NCBI GenBank assembly: GCA_963849635.1
Contig: CAWKIA010000030.1
Location: 124,001 to 188,000, forward strand
Length of the DNA: 64,000 bases
Source: CAVRUD01 sp963849635
GTDB lineage: Bacteria > Chloroflexota > Chloroflexia > Thermomicrobiales > UBA6265
Direction of reading: 5' to 3'
The first letter of the stretch is position 1. The number at the start of each line of letters is the position of its first letter. The notes under the pieces were generated by a model. That model was not told the DNA's origin. It ran no database searches and saw nothing but the letters and a program-made list of their open reading frames with translations. Below are positions 1-8,159 of the stretch, in pieces. Both the position numbers and the translations under genes were made by a program.

Positions 1-46
1 GTCGCCGCGCCTGCCTGCGTCGACTCCGCAATCAGAGAGGATGAAC

Positions 47-1024
47 ATGATCCACGCACCATCGGCTGAGCCACGCGGAACACGTCCCTCCGGGGTCGCC
101 CTAACCGCTGCCGCCCTGGCCTTCCTCCTGCTGCTCGCCGCCCTCCCCGGAGCCACATCCCAGGCCGCCCTCCTCACGCACGCCACCGCCGTTGCCGAGA
201 GCGGGGACTTCGCCGGCCTCGTCGACATCGGCGGGCGTCGGCTCTGGCTCGAATGCCGTGGCACTGGCAGCCCGACCGTCGTCCTCGAAGCAGGCGCGTA
301 CAACAACGCCCAGATCTGGGACACCGTCGGCCGCCCCGCTGGCGCAACCGGGCCGGCGGTCCTGCCTGGCGTCGCCGCCTTCACTCGTGTCTGCGCCTAC
401 GATCGGCCGGGCACGATGCTCGACCTCGACCTCGACCTCGTCAGCCGCAGCGACCCCGTCCCGATGCCCCGCACAGCGGCCGACATGGTCGCCGACTTGC
501 ACGCGCTGCTGGAGGCGGCGGGCGTTCCAGGCCCCTATGTGCTGGTTGGCCACTCGTTCGGCGGCCTGATCGCCCGCCTCTACGCCAGCACCTACCCGAA
601 CGCGATTGCTGGTCTCATCCTCGTCGACGCCGCGCAAGAGGACTACTACGATGAGCTTCAGGCGATTCTGAGCCCGGAGCAGTGGGCGGCGAACTCGCAA
701 CCGCCGGACACCTCACAGTATCCCGACATGGAGCGGATCGACACTGACGCCAGCGCCGCTCAGATGCGGACGGCCGCGACGTTGCCGCCACTGCCACTTG
801 TCGTCCTTACCCATGGCCGCCCGTGGGACTGGCCCCCCGGATATCCCGCGGACACTTTGGAGGCGCTCTGGGGTCAGCTGCAGGCCAAGCTCGTCGCGCT
901 CGTGCCCAACGCGCGCTTCGTCATGGCCACGGGGAGCCAGCACTTCATCCAGCTCGACGAGCCGGAGCTCGTCATCGAGCAGATCCGCCAGGTCGTCGAC
1001 ACAGTGCGCGACCCGAGCACCTGA
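47..1024 (+). CDS. Exported alpha/beta hydrolase
   Basis: Alpha/beta-hydrolase-fold protein of about 325 residues; the substrate cannot be told from sequence. A hydrophobic N-terminal segment (about residues 17-40, ending near Ala-Thr-Ser-Gln-Ala) looks like a signal peptide or membrane anchor, so it probably acts outside the membrane. The nucleophile elbow GHSFGG lies near residue 170, and a likely catalytic His sits in GSQHFIQLDEPE near the C-terminus. Two ATGs occur at 41 and 47. The second has AGAGAGG at a good spacing and is preferred. The gene stands alone, followed by a small unrelated gene on the same strand. Confidence 0.88.
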   Translation: MIHAPSAEPRGTRPSGVALTAAALAFLLLLAALPGATSQAALLTHATAVAESGDFAGLVDIGGRRLWLECRGTGSPTVVLEAGAYNNAQIWDTVGRPAGATGPAVLPGVAAFTRVCAYDRPGTMLDLDLDLVSRSDPVPMPRTAADMVADLHALLEAAGVPGPYVLVGHSFGGLIARLYASTYPNAIAGLILVDAAQEDYYDELQAILSPEQWAANSQPPDTSQYPDMERIDTDASAAQMRTAATLPPLPLVVLTHGRPWDWPPGYPADTLEALWGQLQAKLVALVPNARFVMATGSQHFIQLDEPELVIEQIRQVVDTVRDPST

Positions 1025-1156
1025 ACGGCGTAGGCGGTAGGGGGCGCTCCATCATTGCCCCGTGATCGAGCGCTCTCCTCCCGCAATTGGCGGGCACGGG
1101 CGCGGGGCCACCCCGCACCGAAAACGTCGGGTCCGTGTGAACCGAAGGAGATTCGT

Positions 1157-1441
1157 ATGCCAGCTCTGCTCATCCGGCACAAAGTGGCCGATTATGCGGC
1201 CTGGAAGCCGGGCTTCGACGAGCACGACGCTACACGCCGCGCCTACGGCTGCCGGGGTGGTCGGCTCTTCCGGAACGCCGCCGACCTGAATGAGACGCTC
1301 ATCCTCCTCGACTGGGACGATCTCGACCGGGCGCGCCTATTCGCCCAATCCGACGACCTGCGGGAGGCTCTGACACGGGCCGGGGTGGCCGACGAAGCGG
1401 ACCTGTGGTTTCTGGAGGAGACCGGCCCGTCGCCTGGCTGA
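1157..1441 (+). CDS. Small cytosolic protein, possible dimeric alpha/beta-barrel fold
   Basis: A 94-residue protein without signal peptide or membrane segment. The start MPALLIRHKVADYAAW resembles small ferredoxin-like (dimeric alpha/beta-barrel) proteins such as cyclase- or monooxygenase-like stand-alone domains. This is a fold-level impression only and no catalytic residue can be assigned. The ATG is preceded by AAGGAG, which decides this start over an in-frame one at 1055. It converges on the NHL-repeat gene with only 30 bp between stops. Confidence 0.7.
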   Translation: MPALLIRHKVADYAAWKPGFDEHDATRRAYGCRGGRLFRNAADLNETLILLDWDDLDRARLFAQSDDLREALTRAGVADEADLWFLEETGPSPG

Positions 1442-1471
1442 TCGAGGAGTAACAGTCGCTGCCGGCTCGCG

Positions 1472-2713
1472 TCAGGGCAGCGCGTCCGGGGGCAGCACCA
1501 GCACGCGGTTATTGCCCGTGTCGCTGATGTAGAGGCTGCCGTCCGCGCCGAACAGCACGAACTGGGGACGGTTGAGGTTCTGCGCACTCGGGTCGCCCGC
1601 CGCCCCGCTGCCATCGTTGTTCGCCGCATTGGACGTGAAGCTGCCGAACTGCCCGAACACCCAATCGGCGGTCGTGTCGCCGTCGTCCGCGAAGTAGAGC
1701 ACGCGGTTGTTGTCACGGTCGGCGACGTAGAGGCCGCCCTGTTGATCGAGGGCGACCGATGGCGGTTGGAACAGGGAATCGGCGGAGGGGCTGCCCTCGG
1801 TCCCCGCGCCGTCGTCGTTCGGCGCGCCACTGGTGAAGCTGCCACCGTGGCCATAAACGCGATCCGCCTCCGCGTCGCCGTCGTCCGCGAAATAGAGCAC
1901 GCGGTGATTCTCGCGGTCGGCCACATAAAGCCCGCCATCACTGTCCAGCGCCAGGCCCCGCGGAAATTTCATGCTGCCGGCACTGGGTGTGCCGGACTGG
2001 CCGGTGCCGTCGTTGTTCACGACCCCGCTGGCGAAGCTGCCGAACTGCCCGTACACGGCGTCGGCGGTCGTATCATCCCCTGGCTCGAAATAGAGCACAC
2101 GGTTATTGCTCGAATCGCTGATATACAGCCCGCCGCTCTCGTCGCTCAGTACGCCGAGCGCGAACACGCCGATGTTGTCAGCCGACGGGACGCCGGAGCC
2201 GCCGAGGCCGTCGTTGTTCGGCGGGTTGGTGGTGAAGCTGCCAAACTGCCCATAGACGCGATCGGCGGTGGCGTCCTCGCCAGGGGCGTAATAGAGCACG
2301 CGGTGATTCTCGCGGTCCGTGACGTACAGACCCTCGTCCGCCGCCAGCGCGATCGCGACCGGGAAATTTAGCGAGTCGGCGCTCGGTAAGCCGGACCCTC
2401 CGACGCCGTCGTAATTCTGGGTGTACGACGACAGGTCGCTGTGCTGCCCGTAGACGCGGAACGCGTCGTCGTCGGTGCCGCCGGAGTAGTAGAGGATGCG
2501 GCTGTTGTTGCGGTCGGCCACGTACAACCCGCCGCTGCCATCCAGCGCGAGCCCGATCGGGAACGAGAGACCGTCCGCGCCATGACCGGCCGCGTTGGTG
2601 GAAAAGTCCGGTTGTCCGTAGACACGGGTGGCCTCGGGCTCGGGAGTCTGGGCGGACGCGGGGGCGGCGAGCACCAGGAGCAGCGTGGAAACGATTAGGA
2701 GACGGCTCCGCAT
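1472..2713 (-). CDS. Secreted NHL-repeat beta-propeller protein
   Basis: About 413 residues. The start at 2713 gives a clean Sec signal peptide (MRSRLLIVSTLLLVLAAPAS, then AQ) and a GAGGAGGG ribosome site; a start 12 codons upstream is less likely. The mature part has six NHL-type repeats of roughly 62-68 residues, each with a core like GLYVADRxNxRVLYF. They are separated by a second conserved block (VYGQFGSFTS...NNDGxGxSGxPSA). The protein should fold as a six-bladed propeller outside the cell. NHL propellers usually bind proteins, glycans or RNA; no enzymatic motif is visible. The blades are so alike that recent internal duplication is likely. Confidence 0.9.
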   Translation of the reverse strand: MRSRLLIVSTLLLVLAAPASAQTPEPEATRVYGQPDFSTNAAGHGADGLSFPIGLALDGSGGLYVADRNNSRILYYSGGTDDDAFRVYGQHSDLSSYTQNYDGVGGSGLPSADSLNFPVAIALAADEGLYVTDRENHRVLYYAPGEDATADRVYGQFGSFTTNPPNNDGLGGSGVPSADNIGVFALGVLSDESGGLYISDSSNNRVLYFEPGDDTTADAVYGQFGSFASGVVNNDGTGQSGTPSAGSMKFPRGLALDSDGGLYVADRENHRVLYFADDGDAEADRVYGHGGSFTSGAPNDDGAGTEGSPSADSLFQPPSVALDQQGGLYVADRDNNRVLYFADDGDTTADWVFGQFGSFTSNAANNDGSGAAGDPSAQNLNRPQFVLFGADGSLYISDTGNNRVLVLPPDALP

Positions 2714-2989
2714 GGGTCCCTCCTCGACCAGCGATGCGCGCCGCCTCACCTGTCGGACGGCGCTCGCGGGCGCGCATCATAGCGCCTCGGCCGTGCTTGT
2801 GCCGGACTCGGTCCTTTGCAATGCTACCCCCGCTATGGACAAACAAGCAGCGTCATGCACGCCTCGCCAGGACGTCGTGGTGAGGCGTGTTCCCTCGCCA
2901 TGTGGCAGCGCCCTGAGGAGCCGTCGTCCACCCAGCCCTCAAGTTGTGTTTGCAAAGACCAATTCGAGGGAGGTCGCCACCCGTTCTTG

Positions 2990-3116
2990 GAGCGTCTATC
3001 AAAACCGGTTTCGGCTCCAGCCGTCGGAGTCAGTCCCGGAGGGACTTTGTAGGTTCAGCGCCAGGTTTCAACCTGGCGTCCGCCGCTTGATAGACGCTCT
3101 TAGCCCCGGAAGGGCT
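2990..3116. repeat. Nested palindromic intergenic repeat
   Basis: The 452-bp space 2714-3165 has no convincing gene. It contains an outer 13-bp inverted repeat (GAGCGTCTATCAA at 2990-3002, its complement at 3087-3099) enclosing two hairpins: AGTCCCGGAGGGACT at 3032-3046 and CGCCAGGTTTCAACCTGGCG at 3059-3078. A third hairpin, AGCCCCGGAAGGGCT, follows at 3102-3116. Its look, with GTAGGTTCAGCG between the hairpins, matches dispersed palindromic repeats common in environmental genomes. Confidence 0.65.
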
Positions 3117-3165
3117 TAGCGATGCATGGATCGGGGGTTCGATCCCGGGTCCGGCCGGCGCGTCC

Positions 3166-3447
3166 CTACGGGCTTGCCTTCCGCTGTTCCCACTCCTCCT
3201 TCGTGATCGCGTACTCGACGGCGTCACCATCGAAGAGCGCCGGATCGATGCCGTCCACCTCGTCCAATTCCTTTGGCGGTATCCGGAATGTCCGCACCAG
3301 CCTCATTCCCACCTTTTCCATAACCCGGCGCGACCCCAGGTTGTCGCCGAACGCCACGGCCACCACACGCTGTACCCCTAACTCGGCGAACCCCTTGTCG
3401 ATCAGGGCGGCGGACCCCTCCGTGACACACCCCACCGCGATGGTCAC
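3166..3447 (-). pseudogene. C-terminal half of a GNAT N-acetyltransferase (RimJ/RimL-like)
   Basis: About 93 residues match the C-terminal half of RimJ/RimL-type acetyltransferases: TEGSAALIDKGF (acetyl-CoA-binding helix region), then RVVAVAFGDNLGSRRVMEKVGM and the family tail VEYAITKEEWE. The N-terminal half and the first part of the acetyl-CoA site are missing, and coding similarity stops abruptly near 3440. A matching N-terminal half on the same strand lies at 15775-15960. The simplest reading is one gene split by the intervening 12.3 kb, with roughly 45-50 middle residues lost. It cannot be a working enzyme. Confidence 0.8.
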
Positions 3448-3600
3448 CTGCCCCCGGTGCCAGCAGCCCTACGAGGTCGACCGCGATGCCATCTTCGCCG
3501 GTGCCTGGCGGATGGCCTGCCCCCGTTGCTTCACGCCACCGCCGGGCCGGGAACTCTTCCCCGGTCGGGCCGACCTGTACTGGGACGGCTCGAACCCGCT
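3440..3600 (+). other. Zinc-ribbon protein fragment
   Basis: Reading from an ATG at 3440, the sequence begins MVTCPRCQQPYEVD and has a second CPRC about 20 residues later, a typical two-knuckle zinc ribbon. Beyond about 3540 it runs into the terminator and the antisense of the neighbouring cysteine-rich gene, so only a domain-sized fragment is credible. It abuts the truncated GNAT gene and may mark the left edge of the inserted segment. Confidence 0.35.
3541..3571 (-). terminator. Hairpin downstream of cysteine-rich gene A1
   Basis: A GC-rich imperfect hairpin with a CTC loop, about 30 bp beyond the stop of the minus-strand cysteine-rich gene. Similar hairpins built on CCGGG...AG...CCCGG follow the two other family-A copies (6337-6386 and around 7945-8000), suggesting the terminator was copied with the gene. 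There is no U-tract. Confidence 0.5.
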
Positions 3601-4141
3601 ACGTTACGGCGCAGAGGGGGACGCAGCGATTGACAAACGATCCGTTGGGGCCGCAACCCGTGACCTGGCAGTGCTGCCCCTGGAGGCACTCGGCGGTGCT
3701 GGCGCACGCCTGCGGGCTGGCGGCGCACGAGGTATCGAACGGGATGCAGTGCCCGGGACCCTCGACGGTGGCCGTGCTGCAGACGCAGCCCGACTCCACG
3801 GGGCACCCGGGGTTGCAGGTCTGGGCGCAGCTCCCGTTGACCAGGCAGGCGTCCTGGGACGGGGAACAGCCGACGCACGGCGGCGCCGTCGTGGTCGTGG
3901 TCGTGGTGGTCGCGACCGTGCCCGGGGCGGTGCAGTCCTGGGGCGGGCGGCAGCGGGAGTTGCCGTTGGGGTAGACGCAGCAGACGCAGCCGGGCTTGCA
4001 CACGCCCGGGTTGCTGGCGCAGAGGACGTTGCCGCACTGGGCCTGGGTCACCTGGGCGTGGTTGACCCAGCGGTGCGGCACGCTGGCCGGGATGACGGTC
4101 CACGTCGTCACCGGAGGAAAGAACGGCACGGGGCGGGCCAC
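3599..4141 (-). CDS. Cysteine-rich protein, family A, copy 1 (signal peptide lost)
   Basis: About 180 residues with two cysteine-rich modules joined by a poly-threonine linker. The first module holds AQCGNV and CVCCVYPNGNSRC. The second holds CxQTCNPGCP...CVCSTATVEGPGHC, AECLQGQHCQ and ends NRCVPLCAVT. Function is unknown; the many disulfide-capable cysteines imply a role outside the cytoplasm. The N-terminus (MARPVPFFPP...) is not a signal peptide, whereas copy 2 at 5656-6322 has a leader directly before AQVTQAQCG, so this copy probably lost its export signal. It diverges from the MarR gene across the operator at 4173-4191. Confidence 0.7.
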   Translation of the reverse strand: MARPVPFFPPVTTWTVIPASVPHRWVNHAQVTQAQCGNVLCASNPGVCKPGCVCCVYPNGNSRCRPPQDCTAPGTVATTTTTTTTAPPCVGCSPSQDACLVNGSCAQTCNPGCPVESGCVCSTATVEGPGHCIPFDTSCAASPQACASTAECLQGQHCQVTGCGPNGSFVNRCVPLCAVT

Positions 4142-4172
4142 GGGCGCCCAGCCGCCCGGACCTTATAGTTGC

Positions 4173-4191
4173 CATGGATATCATATCCATG
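4173..4191. promoter_or_regulatory. 19-bp palindromic operator of the MarR gene
   Basis: CATGGATATCATATCCATG is a perfect palindrome centred on C4182. It ends 13 bp before the MarR start codon. TATAGT at 4192-4197 could be the -10 box of a leaderless or nearly leaderless transcript. A site of this size next to a MarR gene is the usual arrangement for autorepression; binding itself is inferred. Confidence 0.75.
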
Positions 4192-4204
4192 TATAGTAGA
4201 TGAC

Positions 4205-4705
4205 ATGGCGACTGCGACTGGTGCACGGCGGCCGTTGACGGGGTCCCTGGTGTGGCAGCTCTCCCTGAAGTGGCGGGCGGCGGTCGATCGCGCGGTCGCG
4301 CCGCTCGGTCTGACGCACGCCCGCTACACGCTGCTGGGTTCGCTCTGCCGACTCGCGCGATCCGGGGTGCAACCGAGCCAGCGGGAGTTGGCCGACTTCA
4401 GCGATCTGGAGGCGATGTACGTCTCGAAACTCGTCCGGGCCCTGGAGCACGAGGGACTGGTGGCCCGCGCCCCCAACGCCGCCGACCCCCGCGCCTTCTG
4501 CCTGACCCCAACCGACCGCGGGCGTGACGTCTTTGACGCGGCGTTCGCCAGGGTCGCCGCACTCCACGAGCGGCTCCTGGCACCGCTGGGCGGACCGGGC
4601 GACCCGCGTCGGGCAGAGTTCCAGGAGACGCTGGAGTTGCTGCTTCGCCATGCCGAGGGACTGGGCGGCGCGACCCCAGTCGACGCGTTCGTCGCGGAGG
4701 ACTAG
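4205..4705 (+). CDS. MarR-family transcriptional regulator
   Basis: About 166 residues, the normal MarR length. The winged-helix core reads SLKWRAAVDRAVAPLGLTHARYTLLGSL, then SQRELADFSDLEAMYVSKLVRALE (recognition helix region) and the wing LVARAPNAADPRAFCLTPTDRG, with C-terminal dimerisation helices. ATG 4205 was chosen over an in-frame ATG at 4169, because the latter would lie inside the operator. The next gene, a DUF1330 protein, starts 3 bp after the stop, so the two are probably one transcript controlled by this regulator. The ligand is unknown. Confidence 0.9.
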   Translation: MATATGARRPLTGSLVWQLSLKWRAAVDRAVAPLGLTHARYTLLGSLCRLARSGVQPSQRELADFSDLEAMYVSKLVRALEHEGLVARAPNAADPRAFCLTPTDRGRDVFDAAFARVAALHERLLAPLGGPGDPRRAEFQETLELLLRHAEGLGGATPVDAFVAED

Positions 4706-4707
4706 AC

Positions 4708-5013
4708 GTGGCAGCGTACATCGTCGTCGACACCGATTGGAAGGACACGGATATCGAGACGCGGGCGGCGTACGGCCGTGCGGCGCAACCCGCCATCAGC
4801 AGCTACGGCGGACGGTTCCTGACCCCGCCCGGAAGCACCGCCGAACCACTTGAAGGCGATTGGGACCCCAAGATCCTGACGATCCTCGAGTTTCCCGACG
4901 TCGAGAAGGCCCGGCAGTGGTGGGCGTCCCCCGAGTACCGCCCGGCCATCGCCATCCGCCGGGCGACCAATGCGGTGTTCAAGTTCGTCCTCGTGGCCGG
5001 CGCCCTGGCGTAA
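4708..5013 (+). CDS. DUF1330-family protein
   Basis: About 101 residues, starting with GTG. It matches DUF1330: MAAYIVVDTDWKD, then YGRAAQPAISSYGGRFLTP, ILEFPDVEKARQWWASPEY and a C-terminal RRATNAVFKFVLVAG. These are small ferredoxin-fold proteins of unknown biochemical role. It is tightly coupled to the MarR gene upstream (3 bp apart), so it is the likely regulated target. Confidence 0.85.
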   Translation: MAAYIVVDTDWKDTDIETRAAYGRAAQPAISSYGGRFLTPPGSTAEPLEGDWDPKILTILEFPDVEKARQWWASPEYRPAIAIRRATNAVFKFVLVAGALA

Positions 5014-5129
5014 CGCCATCGGACGCCGGCCCCGACCGCTCAGCGGTCCATCCGGCAAGTTCCTGCGGCCGACGGGAGCCTGGCGAGGCCGGCCCGCCGC
5101 GCGGCACGGCGGCGTCGGCGGCGGCGCGG

Positions 5130-5470
5130 TTCCTCCGTCGGCCGACGCACCGCAGGGCCAAGCGTCGGCGCAGCCCACGGAAACGGCCCTGTCGACCGAG
5201 GCGGCTGAACCGACTGTGGCCGCGCCGACCGTCCCGGCGGAGCAGACCGCCCCGACGGAGCAGACCGCCCCGGCCGCGGAGGGCCTCACTGCAAACGTCG
5301 TGGTGATCGCGCCCGACGCGAACTTCCGGGCCGAGCCATCGTCGGCGTCCGAGTCTCTCGCGGTTCTTGCCGAGGGCACGGAGCTGACCACGTTGGGGGA
5401 GACGGTGCCGGCCGAGGATGGCCGCCGCCTCGGTCGTCCCGATCAGGTCGTCGTCCACGGGAACACATCC
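5130..5470 (+). pseudogene. Remnant of an exported SH3-domain protein
   Basis: A Pro/Thr/Glu/Ala-rich stretch (ASAQPTETALSTEAAEP...TVPAEQTAP twice) leads into a bacterial SH3 start: ANVVVIAPDANFRAEPSSASESLAVLAEGTELTTLGE. The expected signal peptide is absent upstream, and after about 5415 the SH3 pattern is lost, apparently by frameshift. The domain match rests on the FRAEPSSxSxxLAVLxxGTxxxxLG pattern only. Confidence 0.45.
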
Positions 5471-5655
5471 CCCGATGCCGTCGATGCTGTCGCAGGGCGC
5501 CATTCTAGCAATGCGTCGAGGACGCGGCCGTGTGGCATCTTCCGTTGGCCCGGGTATGGGGTTGGACCGATTGACTCCGCCCGTTCGGTGCCCTAGAGTG
5601 GGGCCATCCCAGCGGCGCAGTGGCCGCGACAACTCCATACCGAAGGGGGGACAAC

Positions 5656-6322
5656 GTGGACCCGCGACGCTTCGATTCCCTGGCCCGGTCGGTTGCCGCC
5701 CCAAGACCCGCCGCGGCCTCCTTGGCTCCGTCGCCGCGCTCGCCGCCGCGCTCGCCGGCCGTTCCGCCGGCGCCCAGGTCACCCAGGCCCAGTGCGGCAA
5801 CGTCGTCTGCTACAACCGGAGCACCAACACCGTCGACGTCGCCTGCAACCCGGGCTGCGTCTGCTGCGTCTACGGCAACGGCAACTCCCGCTGCCAACCG
5901 CCGGGGAGCTGCACCGGCACGATCGTGGCGCCGACCACGACCACCACCACGACGACCGCGGCGCCGACCACGACCACGACCACCGCGGGACCGACGACCA
6001 CGACGACGCGGCCGCGCCCTCCCATCACGTGCGGCGGCGCGCCGTGCCTGCCGGGGCAAAACGCCTGCCTGGCCAACAACAGCTGCGCGGAAACCTGCGG
6101 CCCGAGCAACCCCACCAATCAATGCCCCCTGAACTGTGGTTGCGGCACCGTCACGACCGAGGGCGCCCAACACTGCATAGTGGTGGGGGGCGGCTGCGCC
6201 GCGTTGACGGTGGCCTGCACGGGCACCGCCACGTGCCCCCCGGGGCAGAATTGCCAGATCGTGCCGTGCGGCTCAACGGCGCGGACGTCGGCCGCTGCGT
6301 GGCCCTCTGCCCCACGGCGTAG
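5656..6322 (+). pseudogene. Cysteine-rich exported protein, family A, copy 2 (two frameshifts)
   Basis: With two single-base corrections this is a 222-residue exported protein. It starts at GTG 5656 (AAGGGGGG ribosome site) as MDPRRFDSLARSVAA, shifts frame at the CCCC run 5699-5702, then continues KTRRGLLGSVAALAAALAG (Tat-like leader), AQVTQAQCGNVVC, CVCCVYGNGNSRC, a long Thr linker and a second Cys module. Near 6270 it shifts again into LNGADVGRCVALCPTA and stops. Both breaks look like one missing base, and 667 + 2 bases is divisible by three. The MDxxRFDxLxR start is shared with the 618-residue Cys-rich protein at 44102. Either a pseudogene or two sequencing errors. Confidence 0.7.
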
Positions 6323-6336
6323 GGCCCGCGAGCGGG

Positions 6337-6386
6337 CGCACACGGGAACGGGCCGGGGAGCGCTTCCCGGCCCGTTCCCGTGTGCG
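6337..6386 (+). terminator. Perfect 21-bp hairpin after family-A copy 2
   Basis: Arms 6337-6357 and 6366-6386 pair perfectly around the loop GAGCGCTT, 14 bp after the stop at 6322. No U-tract follows, but the stem is exceptionally strong. The next gene's possible GTG starts (6380, 6398) overlap or follow its right arm. Confidence 0.75.
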
Positions 6387-6397
6387 ATGATCCCGCC

Positions 6398-7253
6398 GTG
6401 ATCGAGTACCAGGGCGAGACCTCCTACCATCTGTTCCGACTAATTCGAGGTAAGTGCCGATGCGTGGCAAGGATTGCCAAGGTTTCGTGGGTTTGTTGGC
6501 CGAATTCGCCACGAAACTGCCCCTTCTGCACCTCCACTTCGCCACGTCCCGGCGTCACACCACAACATGTTGTACTTACGCTGAATTAGTCGGCACAAAT
6601 GACCTCCTACGGCCTCCAAGAGCTGCTTACCTGGTGCGTGCTGTGCGTCGTCGCCACCGTCGCCCTGGTTGCGGCGATCCATGCCGCGCGCCGGCGCCCG
6701 ATCCGACCCGCCCGGATGGTCCTGGCGGGCGCGCTCGCCGCCGTCCCGCTCGGGGTCGCCTGCGGGGCCGCGCTGCTGGCGCTGGGTTGGACCTCGGTGC
6801 GCACGCGCCCGTCTTCCCCTGACGACCGGGAGTCCGACCGGATGGAAGGTTCGGAGCCCAGCGGCGATCGGTTCGCCCGGCAGTTCGGCGCGTGGCTGGG
6901 CAGTCGCCTGGCGTTCCGCAACCTCAACGCCCGCCAGCTGGCCGGGGCGACGGGCATCTCCCACACCGCGATCTACCGCTACCTCAAGGGCGTCTAACCC
7001 GCCGGACCCAGAGCAGGCCCTGCGCCTCGCCCGCTTCTTCGAGGCCGACCCGGACCACGTGCCGGGGATCGCCGGCCACCGGACCGACGCCGGCGACGAT
7101 CCGGGCGACGACCCGCGCGCGGAGATCGTGGCCCGGCTGAAGCTCCTGCGGTGGGACGAGGAGCGGCACCAGCTCCTCCTGGCCATCCTCGGGTGCCGGC
7201 AGGACGCGGACCGGAGGAGGCAAGATCCGGAGTCCGCCGATGCTGCGCGCTGA
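6398..7253 (+). pseudogene. Two-TM membrane protein with XRE-type HTH, split by a MITE and frameshifted
   Basis: Removing the insertion plus one target copy (6428-6610) joins (V)IEYQGETSY to GLQELLTWCVLCVVATVAL in frame, giving a protein with two membrane segments (about residues 17-33 and 47-69). After these comes an XRE-like HTH: LNARQLAGATGISHTAIYRYLKG. After Gly an extra base near 6993 shifts frame. The continuation SNPPDPEQALRLARFFEADPDHV...EIVARLKLLRWDEERHQLLLAILG completes the HTH domain and tail. The insertion created a new ATG at 6599, so a 132-residue form ending inside the HTH may be made. Full restoration gives about 223 residues. Confidence 0.7.
6428..6600. mobile_element. 173-bp MITE-like insertion with 10-bp target duplication
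   Basis: Imperfect 30-bp terminal inverted repeats (6429-6458 and its complement ending at 6600; core CCGACTAATTC, about 23 of 30 identical) are flanked by the exact direct repeat GACCTCCTAC at 6418-6427 and 6601-6610. Deleting the element and one repeat restores an open frame in the host gene. It has no coding capacity, so it must have been moved by a transposase encoded elsewhere. The family was not recognised. Confidence 0.8.
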
Positions 7254-7490
7254 CCTGCCCGTGCCCCGCCGGCAGCAGCGCCAGCCACCGCTCTTCCCGC
7301 GCCAGTGCCAGGACGACCTTGACGATCGCGGTGGCGCCGTCCATGTCCGGCGCATCCACTTCGACCACGTCCGGCGTGGCGATCCAGCCGTCCGGGGAGC
7401 CCGCGCCGTCGCATGGCCGCGAGCGCCGTCGCGAAGTCGGTCCAATCGGCCGGCGTCGTCACGCTGGCCGGCCCGCCGCGCCGTGGATTG
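7240..7490 (-). pseudogene. Unidentified gene fragment
   Basis: Two minus-strand stretches in different frames read as plausible protein: NPRRGGPASVTTPADWTDFA followed by TALAAMRR, then WIATPDVVEVDAPDMDGATA followed by IVKVVLALAREERWLALLPAG. Together they look like about 85 residues of a broken gene of unknown family. No function can be given. Confidence 0.3.
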
Positions 7491-7495
7491 ATCGG

Positions 7496-7723
7496 CGGTG
7501 CCCGGCGGACTGCTGCTTCGCCTGCAACGACGAGGACGGCACGTGCAAGTATCTGTGCGAGGAGACCGAACTCTGCGTGATCGGCGGGATCTGCGTGATT
7601 GACCCCGGGGGGCGTCGGGGGGCCAGGTGCCTCCCGGAGGAAGCCCCGCCCCCCCTCGGACGCCTGCTTGCATCCGCCCTGCGGACCGATGTCCAAGTGA
7701 CCGCCAGACTACTGATGCGATAG
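7496..7723 (+). other. Small cysteine-rich coding fragment
   Basis: The frame reads CPADCCFACNDEDGTCKYLC, then EETELCVIGGICVIDPGG, with nine cysteines in about 35 residues before becoming low-complexity. It resembles the end of a cysteine-rich exported protein of the kind abundant in this region, but no start, signal peptide or family match is visible. Confidence 0.3.
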
Positions 7724-8018
7724 GTCGTCCGACCCGTCCGTCATCGTCCGGAACGGCAGTATCCGGGTATCTCCACGGAGTGGCAGAGCGATCTCTCGCT
7801 GACGAAATCCGTGGAGACGCGCCTCTAATCCTCCCGAGATGCGACGAGTTGCATCTGGCAACCTGATCGGCCCCACACGCGACCCCGCAGGTAGGGATCG
7901 AAGCTCTGTGGTTCCACCGGCGCCCTCCTCTCCTATGCGGTGTGGCGTGGTGCAGGCCGGGCTGGAGAAGAGTCCCCGGCCCGGCCCGGCCGCCCCCGGT
8001 CCGCGCGGCGCGCGGCCG

Positions 8019-8142
8019 CTACGCCGTGGCGCAGAGAGGCACGCAGCGGTTGCCGTCGACACCGATGCCACACGTGGTGAGCTGGCACTGCTGCCCCGCT
8101 GGGCACTCGGCGGTGCTGGCGCACACCTGCGGGATCGAGGGC
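8019..8142 (-). pseudogene. Cysteine-rich family A, copy 3 (C-terminal fragment)
   Basis: About 40 residues, ALDPQVCASTAECPAGQQCQ then LTTCGIGVDGNRCVPLCATA and a stop, align with the ends of the copies at 3599 and 5656 (AECLQGQHCQVTGCG...NRCVPLC). Everything upstream of the fragment is missing. Beyond the stop lies a family-type hairpin around 7945-8000, so the terminator persists. Confidence 0.7.
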
Positions 8143-8159
8143 GGGGATCCACCCCGGAC

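Noticed and set aside
101..700. Long open frames antisense to the first hydrolase
   Set aside because: Arg/Val-rich composition typical of shadows in high-GC DNA; no domain, no ribosome site.
3125..3165. A tRNA-like 3' end (GGGGGTTCGATCCCGG) next to the truncated GNAT gene, as a possible tRNA attachment site
   Set aside because: When the TTC is set as the T-loop, the five T-stem pairs do not form, and no acceptor, anticodon or D arm is found upstream.
5930..6010. ACC/ACG-rich tract as a CRISPR or satellite repeat
   Set aside because: It encodes the poly-threonine linker of a family-A protein, with the same linker at 3880-3910; no spacers.
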